From Flavobacteriales bacterium (GTDB taxonomy: Bacteria; Bacteroidota; Bacteroidia; Flavobacteriales_D; Parvicellaceae), in assembly GCA_018401455.1 (NCBI GenBank), contig JAGYKU010000024.1, positions 1-41,596 of the forward strand: DNA of 41,596 bases. The letters are read 5' to 3'. Below the pieces are notes generated by a model. The model worked only from the letters and a program-made list of their open reading frames with translations. It was not told where the DNA came from and did no database searches. A program made the translations under genes and the position numbers. Shown piece after piece: positions 8,283 to 16,224 of the stretch (position 1 is the first letter of the stretch; each line of letters opens with the position of its first letter).

Positions 8283-8299
8283 GACCAAATGGTTTTGTT
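8283..8299 (+). repeat. 17-bp direct repeat, right copy
   Basis: This is an exact second copy of the 17-mer found in the His-rich lipoprotein gene. Together the copies enclose about 835 bp (7448-8282) that contains only the broken mazEF pair and its control region. Confidence 0.7.
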
Positions 8300-8416
8300 T
8301 TACCTCTTCTGTCTAAAAATAATAATTTGGAGACATTAAACATCAAAAATAATTCTCATAATAGATTCTTCAATTTAATTTATAGATTATCCTTTTTTTT
8401 TATCAATTTTGTAGTC

Positions 8417-10393
8417 ATGATTCCAAAGGATACCATAGAGAAAATATTTGACGCAGCTGATATCATTGATGTTATTGGGCAGTTTGTGTCTTTGAAAAAA
8501 TCTGGTTCTAGTTACAAGGGGCTAAGTCCTTTTGTAAATGAAAAGTCGCCTTCTTTTATGGTGTCGCCTGCCAAGGGGATTTTTAAAGATTTTTCGAGTG
8601 GCAAAGGAGGAAACGTTGTAACTTTCTTGATGGAACATGAGCATTTTTCTTATGTTGAAGCCCTCAAATGGTTGGCTCAAAAGTACAACATTGAAATAGA
8701 AGAAAAAGAAAGAACTGCTGACGAAATCGCAGCTCAAGGGGAAAAAGAAAGTTTGTTTTTGGTAAATGAATTTGCTAAAGATTTTTTTCATACAGAATTG
8801 CTCCAAACACAAGAAGGAAAAGCAGTTGGGCTAAGTTATTTCAAAGAAAGAGGATTTAATGAAGATACCGTCAAAAAATTCCAATTAGGATATTCACCTA
8901 ATAGAAGCGATGCTTTTACTAAATCTGCTTTGGAAAAAGGATATAAAATTGAATACTTAGTCAAAACGGGTTTAACTAAAACTGGTGAAAAAGGTAATTT
9001 CGATTTTTTTAGAGGAAGAGTTATTTTTCCTATTCAAAATATTACTGGACGAGTACTAGGTTTTGGAGGAAGAACATTGATTACAGATAAGAAAATTGCA
9101 AAATATTTCAACTCTCCAGAAAGCGAAGTTTACAATAAAAGTAAAATCCTATATGGACTTTTTCAATCGAAAAATGAAATCATCAAGCAAGATGAGTGTT
9201 TTTTGGTGGAAGGCTACACAGATGTCATCAGCATGCATCAAGCAGGAATTTGTAATGTCGTTGCTTCTAGTGGAACTTCTCTTACCGAAGGTCAGATTAG
9301 ATTGATAAAAAGATACACCAACAATATTACCATTTTGTATGATGGCGATGCTGCTGGTATCAAAGCTTCTTTTAGAGGAATAGATTTGATTCTCGAACAA
9401 GGAATGAACGTGAAAGTGGTGCTTTTTCCCGATGGTGAAGATCCTGATAGTTATGCCAGAAAAGTGAGCATTACAGAACTGGAAACTTATCTTAAAGAGA
9501 AAAGACAAGATTTTATCAAATTCAAAGCGGGAATTTTACTAAAAGATACCGAGAATGACCCCATTCAAAGAGCACAAACGATTAAAGATATTGTAAAATC
9601 GATTGCTGTAATTCCCGATCAAATTGTTCGTTCTGTTTTTATTAGGGAAACCAGTCATTTGTTTGAGATTTCTGAACAAGCACTTCACAATGAGGTGAAT
9701 AAATTACTGAAATCGCAACATTCAAAAGATCATTCCACCAAGAGTGAGTCTCAAGAAAATCAAAATGAGCACCAAAATCAAGAACAAGAAGTAGGTTTAT
9801 CAATTCAAAAAAGAAGTGACGATAAAGGAAAACATCCTTTAGAAATTCAAGAGCGGGACTTGGTAAGGTTGATGATACAATATGGAGCACAAGAGATTCC
9901 AGTAACCGTTAAAAATGAAAATAACGAAGACGAAGAAGTTGCTTTTTATTTGAGTCAATACATTATAGAAGAGTTGCTTTCTGATGAATTGCAAGTACAA
10001 AATGAAGCGTATAAGAGAATTTTTGATGAATTTTTGGATGGTTTAGAGCAAGGTTTGGTCATCAGTGAAAAACAATTTACCCAACACGAAAATACAGATT
10101 TAAGTAGAATCGTAATTGACATTGCCACTCCCAAAGATATGGTGAGTGAAAATTGGGAAAAGAAACATAAAATATTACCTGCGCTTGAATCTTTAAGAGT
10201 AAAAGAAGCAGCGCAGCAATCTGTAGCGATGTATAAGTTGAGAGTTTTGGAAAATATGATCATCGACAATCAGGAAAGTTTGAGAAATTCACTGAGCGAT
10301 GGAGAATTGGATAAAACATTGAATAAAATTAAAGATTTAACAGAAACAAGAAATGTTTTTGCTACAAAATTGGGGATTATTATAACAAGGTAA
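8417..10393 (+). CDS. dnaG: DNA primase lacking the zinc-binding ligands
   Basis: DnaG makes RNA primers at the replication fork. ATG 8417 gives a 658-residue protein beginning MIPKDTIEKIF, as in homologs; an upstream in-frame TTG (8327) would add a hydrophobic 30-residue leader and is rejected. The CHC2 fold is recognisable (EKSPSFMVSP, SGKGGN), but the four zinc ligands are Ser37, Val40, Asp58 and Ser61 instead of Cys, His, Cys, Cys at the same spacing. The Toprim catalytic core is intact: VEGYTDV, then YDGDAAG and DGEDPDSY. The C-terminal region (about 450-658) is the variable helicase-binding part and includes a Gln/Glu-rich linker. The mscS gene follows after 3 nt. Confidence 0.95.
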   Translation: MIPKDTIEKIFDAADIIDVIGQFVSLKKSGSSYKGLSPFVNEKSPSFMVSPAKGIFKDFSSGKGGNVVTFLMEHEHFSYVEALKWLAQKYNIEIEEKERTADEIAAQGEKESLFLVNEFAKDFFHTELLQTQEGKAVGLSYFKERGFNEDTVKKFQLGYSPNRSDAFTKSALEKGYKIEYLVKTGLTKTGEKGNFDFFRGRVIFPIQNITGRVLGFGGRTLITDKKIAKYFNSPESEVYNKSKILYGLFQSKNEIIKQDECFLVEGYTDVISMHQAGICNVVASSGTSLTEGQIRLIKRYTNNITILYDGDAAGIKASFRGIDLILEQGMNVKVVLFPDGEDPDSYARKVSITELETYLKEKRQDFIKFKAGILLKDTENDPIQRAQTIKDIVKSIAVIPDQIVRSVFIRETSHLFEISEQALHNEVNKLLKSQHSKDHSTKSESQENQNEHQNQEQEVGLSIQKRSDDKGKHPLEIQERDLVRLMIQYGAQEIPVTVKNENNEDEEVAFYLSQYIIEELLSDELQVQNEAYKRIFDEFLDGLEQGLVISEKQFTQHENTDLSRIVIDIATPKDMVSENWEKKHKILPALESLRVKEAAQQSVAMYKLRVLENMIIDNQESLRNSLSDGELDKTLNKIKDLTETRNVFATKLGIIITR

Positions 10394-10396
10394 AGT

Positions 10397-11500
10397 ATGA
10401 TAGATTTATTTAAAATAACAGATGAATATACCTTTAGATTAATCAATTTAATCTTTATTGGCTTGATAATTTTGTCTTATTTTTATGGAAAGAAATTCAT
10501 TACATCAAAACTTGATAAAACCATTCTAGACAAAGGAATTGTCATCAAAGGCAAAGAGTATTCCTACAATAAGTTGATTGGTCAGGTATTTTTAATTTCT
10601 TCTATTTTCTTGATTTATGCAGCTTTTGGTTATGGAAATCCTAAATTTTCGCTATCCAAATTATTGAGTATTGAGTTACTATCGAGAAATCCCGGAAGTG
10701 ATTCAGGGTTTTATTTATCTGTAGGGCAAATAGTAGCCGTAATCGTTTTGATTTTTTTGGCTAAAGTCTCGATTAATTTATTGAGATTAATTCTTTTTAA
10801 AGCATTCAAAGACAAAGATTGGATAGATGATTCCAGAAAATATACGATTGTTCAATTTTCTAGATATGTGATTTCTGTACTTTGTGTCATCATCATTCTC
10901 AAAATTTTATTTGGAGATATTTCCAACATTGTTTTGGCATCGTCTGCACTTTTTGTGGGTTTGGGTTTGGGGCTTCAAGAATTTTTTACCGATATGGTTT
11001 CTGGGTTTATACTTCTGAATGACGGCACCATTAAGGTTGGAGACATTGTAGAAATGGACGAACATATTGCTAGGGTAGAGAAGATAAGTATTCGAACTTC
11101 ACACGTCAAAACAACAGAGGGAAAAACTATCATAGTTCCTAACTCAAAGTTTACAGAAGAACGACTGGTCAATTGGAGTATCAGTGATAAAGTCACTAGA
11201 TTTAATATTGATGTGGGAGTCGCTTATGGTTCGGACACATCTATTGTCAAAGATTTGTTGTACAAAGTGGCACTAAGTCATCCGATGGTGGACAAGCACA
11301 ATGAAGTTTTGGTACTTTTTGATGATTTTGGAGATAGTGCTTTAAAGTTTCAATTGTACTTTTGGGCTAGTAATACATGGGCAATTCGAAAAATAAAAAG
11401 TGATTTAAGATACGAAATAGATCGTGTTTTTAGAGAAAATAAAATTCAAATTCCTTTCCCACAAAGAGATTTACATATCAAAAGTGATGCTACGAAATAA
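10397..11500 (+). CDS. Small-conductance mechanosensitive channel, MscS family
   Basis: The 367-residue protein has about four predicted membrane segments (roughly 15-35, 66-84, 107-130, 150-172). The pore helix and beta domain of MscS follow: SALFVGLGLGLQEFFTDMVS, then FILLNDGTIKVGDIVEM, then VPNSKFTEERLVNWS. It would release solutes on hypo-osmotic shock from the inner membrane. The gap after dnaG is only 3 nt, so it is probably co-transcribed. The extra N-terminal helices make it longer than the minimal MscS. Confidence 0.92.
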   Translation: MIDLFKITDEYTFRLINLIFIGLIILSYFYGKKFITSKLDKTILDKGIVIKGKEYSYNKLIGQVFLISSIFLIYAAFGYGNPKFSLSKLLSIELLSRNPGSDSGFYLSVGQIVAVIVLIFLAKVSINLLRLILFKAFKDKDWIDDSRKYTIVQFSRYVISVLCVIIILKILFGDISNIVLASSALFVGLGLGLQEFFTDMVSGFILLNDGTIKVGDIVEMDEHIARVEKISIRTSHVKTTEGKTIIVPNSKFTEERLVNWSISDKVTRFNIDVGVAYGSDTSIVKDLLYKVALSHPMVDKHNEVLVLFDDFGDSALKFQLYFWASNTWAIRKIKSDLRYEIDRVFRENKIQIPFPQRDLHIKSDATK

Positions 11501-11522
11501 TATTAAAAAAAATCAATTATAA

Positions 11523-12335
11523 ATGAAACTTGGAAATCTTCGTAAAATGAAAGCTTCACTCGATGGAAAGGATGTTCAATATGAGTTGATGCTTTATAAT
11601 AATTTAGAAAAGGGAGATTCCATAAAATTAAATGAACTGATAGGACAACCTATTTACATTGAATTTCAGCATCAAATCAACTGTGTAGTTACAGGTGAAA
11701 AAATTAAAAAAGCTTACGGTGAAGGTATGAGTTATGACGCTTTTATGAACTCTCCAATGGCTGTAGAAAGTATCATAAGACCCGAATTGAGCAGGATTCA
11801 CGAAGGCATTGCATTGCGAGATGAGGAATGGGAAAGAGCACATCATTTGCAACCACATTTTGTTTATTTGTCCAAAACTTCTGGAGTGAAAGTTGGGGTG
11901 ACGCGTACCACACAAATTCCAACCAGATGGATAGACCAAGGCGCTGTGGAGGCTATGATTATTGCCGAAACCCCCTACCGACAAGCAGCAGGATTGATTG
12001 AAGTGGCGCTGAAAGATTACATTTCGGATAAAACCAGTTGGCAAAAAATGCTCAAAAATGAAATGAACGACTTGACTTTGGAGGAAGCCAAAGAGTATCT
12101 GTTAGAATATGTGCCTGAAAATTTAACTCAGTTTATCAAATACAGGGAGTCTATTCAATATTTAAATTTTCCAGTGCTTTACTACCCTCAAAAGGTAAAA
12201 AGTTTAAAACTAGACAGTACACCGATTATAGATAAAAAATTAATTGGTATCAAAGGACAATATCTTTTATTTGAAGACGGTTCAGTCATCAATGTAAGAA
12301 GTCATTCGGGCTATTTGGTGAAGTTTGGTGTGTAA
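11523..12335 (+). CDS. DUF2797 family protein without its cysteine motifs
   Basis: This 270-residue protein matches the DUF2797 family through QPHFVYLSKTSGVKVGVTR, the QIPTRWIDQGA block and KTSWQKMLKN. Family members I recall carry two CxxC pairs in the N-terminal third, in a CLSCG...FCYxCF arrangement. Here they read CVVTGE (Cys54, Thr57) and MSYDAF (Ser70, Ala73). Cys54 is the only cysteine in the protein, so a four-Cys metal site cannot form. The biochemical role of the family is unknown. It lies 22 nt after the MscS gene and is probably the last gene of that run. Confidence 0.85.
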   Translation: MKLGNLRKMKASLDGKDVQYELMLYNNLEKGDSIKLNELIGQPIYIEFQHQINCVVTGEKIKKAYGEGMSYDAFMNSPMAVESIIRPELSRIHEGIALRDEEWERAHHLQPHFVYLSKTSGVKVGVTRTTQIPTRWIDQGAVEAMIIAETPYRQAAGLIEVALKDYISDKTSWQKMLKNEMNDLTLEEAKEYLLEYVPENLTQFIKYRESIQYLNFPVLYYPQKVKSLKLDSTPIIDKKLIGIKGQYLLFEDGSVINVRSHSGYLVKFGV

Positions 12336-12373
12336 ATAAGTTTTTTGGTTGATTAGTTCTTGTTTTTTTGTTT

Positions 12374-12407
12374 AAGACTCTAAACTAAAAGATTCAAGAC
12401 AAATGAC
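12374..12407. repeat. Short degenerate heptad array (AAGACnn)
   Basis: Downstream of the DUF2797 gene, the motifs AAGAC, AAAC, AAGAT, AAGAC and TGAC recur every 7 nt with one 8-nt step. It is a weak, degenerate relative of the array at 31808-31850. The rest of this 292-bp intergenic stretch holds the stronger array at 12484 and T-rich sequence. Confidence 0.4.
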
Positions 12408-12483
12408 TTTTTTATGTTGTTTATTTGATTAACTATTTGTTAATTTTTTTTCAAATCATATTGTCAAATGTACTAGTATCCAA

Positions 12484-12574
12484 CATCTAGTATCTAGCGT
12501 CTAGCGTCTAGCATCTACTGTCTAGCATCTAGCATCTAGCATCTAGCATCTACTGTCTAGCATCTAGCATCTTC
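12484..12574. repeat. 13-unit heptanucleotide array, consensus (C/T)(A/G)TCTAG
   Basis: Thirteen consecutive 7-nt units run without a phase break. Most are CATCTAG; variants are TATCTAG, CGTCTAG, TGTCTAG and CATCTAC, and the last unit is CATCTTC. The pair CATCTAC-TGTCTAG recurs 35 nt apart (units 5-6 and 10-11), so there is a five-unit super-period. GTCGTAAAGTCG follows the array. It lies between the convergent DUF2797 and sixA genes. The same unit type occurs at 18677-18741 and 31939-31989. Confidence 0.9.
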
Positions 12575-12627
12575 AAGTCGTAAAGTCGTTTTCCGTAAAA
12601 TCATATTTCTTAACATTATTTTTCAAA

Positions 12628-13113
12628 TTAAATCTCTCTTGGAGAAATATATGTTTTCAAAATACACGTTCCAGCAACAAGCCCGTTCCAATCATCCATT
12701 TCAAAATCTAATTTTGCAACACAACAAGTTTTCAGTTCTGTAGGTTCGTCTGTTAAGTAAGAAACCAAATCACTAAGACCTGGATTGTGCCCAAACAAGA
12801 AAATGGTTTCCACTTCTGGAGCCACTTCCCATAAAACTTTTAAAATGCTTTGAGGACTTGCATGATACAAATTTTTATTTTCAATAATTTTGTCTAAAGA
12901 ATATTCAAGTTCGTTTGCAATTAACCTTGCTGTAGATATGGCTCTGTTTGCCGAACTTGAAATCATCAAATCTGGGAAGTCAAAATTTTCTTTTAGATGT
13001 TTCCCCATTTTCGGAGCGTCATTTTTACCTCTTTGGTTGAGCGGTCTGTCAAAGTCTTGTAATTGGTTGTCCCAGTCTGATTTTGCGTGTCTTATAATGT
13101 ATAAATATTTCAT
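12628..13113 (-). CDS. sixA: Phosphohistidine phosphatase, SixA family
   Basis: The 161-residue protein belongs to the histidine phosphatase superfamily. It has the N-terminal catalytic motif YIIRHAKSDWD, with RHA where RHG is more usual, as is common in SixA-like proteins. The second active-site region is FLFGHNPGLSDL. SixA in E. coli acts on phosphohistidine of signalling or phosphotransfer proteins; the substrate here is unknown. Its start codon overlaps the stop of the upstream hydrolase gene (ATGA), so the two are translationally coupled. Confidence 0.88.
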   Translation of the reverse strand: MKYLYIIRHAKSDWDNQLQDFDRPLNQRGKNDAPKMGKHLKENFDFPDLMISSSANRAISTARLIANELEYSLDKIIENKNLYHASPQSILKVLWEVAPEVETIFLFGHNPGLSDLVSYLTDEPTELKTCCVAKLDFEMDDWNGLVAGTCILKTYISPREI

Positions 13114-13898
13114 TTTGAAATAGTTTTTATAAAGTTTTTAAATCCGTTTAAAGTTACTTCAAAAGACTCAACAAAGCCCATGTGTCCAGATTTTTCTATG
13201 GAGATTAAATTGGCACTGGTTTTTTGGATCTGATCTTGAATCGTATCAAAAGGAACAGTAGTGTCTTCTATTCCCGAAATATACAAAATAGGGCATTGGG
13301 TTTTTTGAATTAAATCACAATAATCTTTTCTATTTCTCATTGCCATTAAAGAGGCTTTTGCACCTTCGATATTCGTTTGAAGTGCTATTTCTTGTAAGTT
13401 TTTCACCTCTTTAGAAAATGGGTTTAAATTTTCACTGTAAAATAGATTTTCAATAGCGGCTTGAATAAAAACTTTGGGTTGTAAATCAAAAACCTTCATG
13501 GCTAGCAAACGATCTTTTTTCTTTTGTTCGCTATCTTCTTTTGCTGTACTATTAAGTAATGTAATGCTTTTTACCAATTCTGGAAATAAATCTAAAATCG
13601 ATAAACTCACATATCCACCCATAGAATGTCCCAAAAAATGAGCGCTTTTTATATTGCGCATTTCTAAAATAGCTTTCACATTTTCTGCAATTAATTCCAT
13701 TGTTAACTTTCCATCATAAGGCTCTGATTTTCCATGCCCAGGAAGGTCAATTGTTAGTATTTGATAGTTGTCCTGAAGTTCTGGAATAAAAGAATTCCAG
13801 ATTTCACTACTGCCCAAAAAACCATGAATAAGGACAATACAATCGTTATTGGAATTGCCTAAATGAACATTATTCAGTAAAAGTTTGTTGTTAGTCAT
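13110..13898 (-). CDS. Alpha/beta hydrolase
   Basis: This 262-residue protein has the alpha/beta hydrolase fold with oxyanion loop HGFLGSS, nucleophile elbow GHSMGG, the acid in SGIEDTTVP and the catalytic histidine in SGHMGFVE. All three catalytic residues are present. It resembles the MenH / BioH / non-heme haloperoxidase-like group, but no menaquinone or biotin genes are adjacent, so the substrate cannot be named. It is coupled to sixA by an ATGA overlap and is divergent from the Lrp-family regulator. Confidence 0.85.
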   Translation of the reverse strand: MTNNKLLLNNVHLGNSNNDCIVLIHGFLGSSEIWNSFIPELQDNYQILTIDLPGHGKSEPYDGKLTMELIAENVKAILEMRNIKSAHFLGHSMGGYVSLSILDLFPELVKSITLLNSTAKEDSEQKKKDRLLAMKVFDLQPKVFIQAAIENLFYSENLNPFSKEVKNLQEIALQTNIEGAKASLMAMRNRKDYCDLIQKTQCPILYISGIEDTTVPFDTIQDQIQKTSANLISIEKSGHMGFVESFEVTLNGFKNFIKTISK

Positions 13899-13930
13899 TG
13901 AAATTGTTTAAAATAAATAGGATTACAAGC

Positions 13931-13938
13931 CAAATGTA
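13931..13938 (-). promoter_or_regulatory. -7 element for the hydrolase-sixA pair
   Basis: On the minus strand this reads TACATTTG, an exact TAnnTTTG match placed about 33 nt before the hydrolase ATG. No matching -33 TTG is evident. Confidence 0.4.
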
Positions 13939-13969
13939 AAATAAAATTTTATGAATAGTTAATATTTAA

Positions 13970-13977
13970 TATATTTG
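13970..13977 (+). promoter_or_regulatory. -7 element for the lrp-like operon
   Basis: TATATTTG matches TAnnTTTG exactly, 53 nt upstream of the regulator's ATG. The -33 region lacks a clear TTG. The opposing -7 element of the hydrolase lies 32 nt away, so the two promoters are back to back. Confidence 0.4.
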
Positions 13978-14030
13978 TTTAGCAAGAAATTAATTCTTCA
14001 ATTTAACATTACTATTAAACCCTCTAAAAT

Positions 14031-14516
14031 ATGAAAATAGACTTAATAGATTTAAAAATTCTTAAAGAATTACAAATCAATTCCAAAATAACGAACATCG
14101 AACTAAGTAAAAAGATTGGTCTTTCAGCAGCACCAACCCTTGGAAGGGTTCAGAAACTTGAAAAATCAGGACTAATAGAAAGTTATCATGCTAAAATAAA
14201 TATGGCGCACTTAGGTCTTGGATTCACCGCCTTGATTCAAGTTTCATTGACCAGACAAATTGGAAATGCAATAGAAAATTTCATCAAAGAAGTCAACGAA
14301 ATAGATAGTATAGTAGAATGCCACCAATTGACAGGTAATTTTGATTACCAACTCAAAGTTATTGTAAAAGATATTCCCGCTTTTGATAGATTAATTACCG
14401 ATAGGTTGAGTAAAATAGAAGAAATAAGACAAATGCAAACCATGGTGGTACTTTCTACTGTTAAGTCTTCTCCAGTTTTGCCTGTAAATTACGGAACATC
14501 AAAAGCTAAAAAGTAA
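14031..14516 (+). CDS. Lrp/AsnC family transcriptional regulator
   Basis: The 161-residue protein has the AsnC-type helix-turn-helix at the N-terminus (LKILKELQINSKITNIELSK, then KIGLSAAPTLGRVQKLEKSG) and the ligand-binding RAM domain after it (VECHQLTGNFDYQLKV). Such regulators usually sense amino acids. It lies about 2 kb upstream of the tyrosine and tryptophan degradation genes, so it is a candidate regulator of them, but this rests on position only. The stop overlaps the next start (TAATG). Confidence 0.93.
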   Translation: MKIDLIDLKILKELQINSKITNIELSKKIGLSAAPTLGRVQKLEKSGLIESYHAKINMAHLGLGFTALIQVSLTRQIGNAIENFIKEVNEIDSIVECHQLTGNFDYQLKVIVKDIPAFDRLITDRLSKIEEIRQMQTMVVLSTVKSSPVLPVNYGTSKAKK

Positions 14517-14869
14517 TGGATATTGTTGCATTCAGAGAATATTGTTTGTCTTTGGATCACACTACAGAAGATTTTCCTTTTGATGAAAAAACTTTGGTGT
14601 TTAAAGTAGCCAATAAAATGTTTGCCCTCACCGATGTAGAATTGTTTCAAAGTGTGAATTTGAAATGCGAACCAGAAAGAGCTATTTCCCTTCGAGAGCA
14701 ATATCCCTGCGTTCAGCCTGGCTACCACATGAGCAAAAAACATTGGAATACAGTTGTTTTGGACGGCTCAATTAGTGACCAAATGATTTATCTATGGATT
14801 CGTGAATCATATGATTTAGTAGTGGATACACTTCCCAAAAAATTGAAAATTGAATTGGGATTGATATAA
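14516..14869 (+). CDS. MmcQ/YjbR family DNA-binding-like protein
   Basis: This 117-residue protein fits the MmcQ/YjbR family (CyaY-like fold) in length and motifs: CLSLDHTTEDFPFDEKTLVF, the KVANKMFAL strand, LKCEPERA, PGYHMSKKHWNTV and the C-terminal SYDLVVDTLPKK. The cellular role of the family is not settled; some members are annotated as DNA-binding. It is translationally coupled to the Lrp-like regulator by a one-base overlap. Confidence 0.88.
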   Translation: MDIVAFREYCLSLDHTTEDFPFDEKTLVFKVANKMFALTDVELFQSVNLKCEPERAISLREQYPCVQPGYHMSKKHWNTVVLDGSISDQMIYLWIRESYDLVVDTLPKKLKIELGLI

Positions 14870-15107
14870 ATGTTACACTCTCTTGTTATAAGAAGTTTAA
14901 TAACCATTTTAAAAAGTGGACGGAAGCCTTGACTTTCGAATGTTGTTGTTTTAAAAGAATTAAAAAGTTAAACATACAATTTCATGTGTGGTAAAAGCAA
15001 TTATTGATTTTAACAATTTGACGATTTTGAAAACATTCACTTCAATGAATATTTTTATCATTCGTAATGAATTTTAGTTACTTAATCATTTAGTAATAAT
15101 AAAAAAC

Positions 15108-15138
15108 TTGGTTATTCTAAAAAAAAGTATGACATTTG
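15108..15138 (+). promoter_or_regulatory. Probable promoter of the PorG-like gene
   Basis: TTG at 15108-15110 and GACATTTG at 15131-15138 (one mismatch to TAnnTTTG) are 20 nt apart, 32 nt before the ATG. The rest of the 301-bp gap from 14870 is AT-rich, with no gene or strong hairpin that I can see. Confidence 0.4.
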
Positions 15139-15170
15139 TACCCGTTTATATAAATAAGTAAAAAAACTTA

Positions 15171-16133
15171 ATGCAAAAATTTAAGTACCTATTAGTTATA
15201 ATATTGTTTTTCTCTTTAATTTTTGAGACTTTTTCTCAAGGGTTTTATAATAGAAACGCATGGAAAAAACATAGACATGAATTTAATTTTGGTCTTGGAG
15301 CTTCTAATTTTTTAGGAGAGGTTGGAGGAAGAGACAGAGTTGGCTCAGGTTTTATTTTTGACCTTGAACCCTCTAAAACAAAATTTGCAGCTCAAATAAA
15401 TTATCAATATTATATGGCTGAGAAGTTTGTGTTAAGAACTTCTTTTACTTATGGTAGTGTTGCAGGAGACGATGCACTTACTGCTGAACCATTTAGAAAT
15501 AATAGAAATCTTCATTTTCAATCTGTTATTCTTGAAGGTGGAATAGGTTTTGAATATCAGTTTTTAAAAGAAAAAATTGGAAACATATATAATCTTAAGA
15601 GTAATACAGGTAAGAAACTTGGGACAAAATCTTTTAGCCTAGGCTTTTATTTTACTGCTGGAGTTTCTGGTTTCTATTTTAACCCAAAAGCAACTGCTCC
15701 TGATGGGAATTTAGTGGCTTTAAAACCACTAAGAACTGAAGGGCAAGGATTGCCAGGTGGGGCAGAAGAGTATAGTAATTTTAGTGTCGCAATTCCAGTT
15801 GGTTTGGGAATGAGAAAATCTATCAATAGAACAATGGGGATTAAATTAGAGTTAACACACAGATTCACTTTTACTGATTATATAGATGATATAAGTACTG
15901 TATATTACGATAGAGCAGTTTTGAATCAAGAAGTAGGTGGGTATGCTGCCTATTTTTCTAATCCTCAATTAGGAAATAAACCTCCTGTTGTTACTCAGCC
16001 AGGACAGCAAAGAGGAGATCCTAATGATAGAGATGGATATATGTTTTTCATTGCTTCTTTGTATATTAAGTTAGAATCTAAAAAGAAAGTTTACGGTAGA
16101 AATAAGGTTAGAAGAATTAAAGCATCTTTCTAA
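15171..16133 (+). CDS. porG: PorG-like outer-membrane beta-barrel protein (DUF6089 type)
   Basis: The 320-residue protein has a signal peptide (about 1-23, IFETFSQG) and then alternating amphipathic strands. The start of the mature domain, WKKHRHEFNFGLGASNFLGE, is characteristic of DUF6089 proteins, the group that includes the T9SS outer-membrane component PorG. It ends in a basic tail (KKVYGRNKVRRIKASF). PorG itself has been placed with the PorK/PorN ring in Porphyromonas. Other T9SS structural genes are not adjacent, so identity with PorG rather than a paralog is uncertain. The porX gene is 9 kb downstream. Confidence 0.65.
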   Translation: MQKFKYLLVIILFFSLIFETFSQGFYNRNAWKKHRHEFNFGLGASNFLGEVGGRDRVGSGFIFDLEPSKTKFAAQINYQYYMAEKFVLRTSFTYGSVAGDDALTAEPFRNNRNLHFQSVILEGGIGFEYQFLKEKIGNIYNLKSNTGKKLGTKSFSLGFYFTAGVSGFYFNPKATAPDGNLVALKPLRTEGQGLPGGAEEYSNFSVAIPVGLGMRKSINRTMGIKLELTHRFTFTDYIDDISTVYYDRAVLNQEVGGYAAYFSNPQLGNKPPVVTQPGQQRGDPNDRDGYMFFIASLYIKLESKKKVYGRNKVRRIKASF

Positions 16134-16203
16134 AAAATCATACTGACTTTTTAATTTCTGATGAAAATCATTTTTTTTTAATTTTATAATCGATAATTTT
16201 ACG

Positions 16204-16222
16204 AGCAAATAAAAAATTTGCT
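16204..16222 (+). promoter_or_regulatory. Stem-loop abutting the hmgA start codon
   Basis: AGCAAAT (16204-16210) and ATTTGCT (16216-16222) are perfect 7-bp arms around AAAAA, ending 2 nt before the hmgA ATG. In RNA it would mask the ribosome-binding region; in DNA it could be an operator. Either role is inferred from position and symmetry. Confidence 0.45.
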
Positions 16223-16224
16223 GC

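Noticed and set aside
8327-8416. N-terminal extension of dnaG from a TTG
   Set aside because: The 30 extra residues are hydrophobic and not part of any primase; MIPKDTIEKIF at 8417 is the usual start.
12484-12574. CRISPR array
   Set aside because: Units are 7 nt with no spacers, and no cas genes are present.
16136-16182. Terminator after the PorG-like gene (TGAT-GAAA-ATCA plus T-run)
   Set aside because: The stem is only 4 bp and AT-rich, not convincing on its own.
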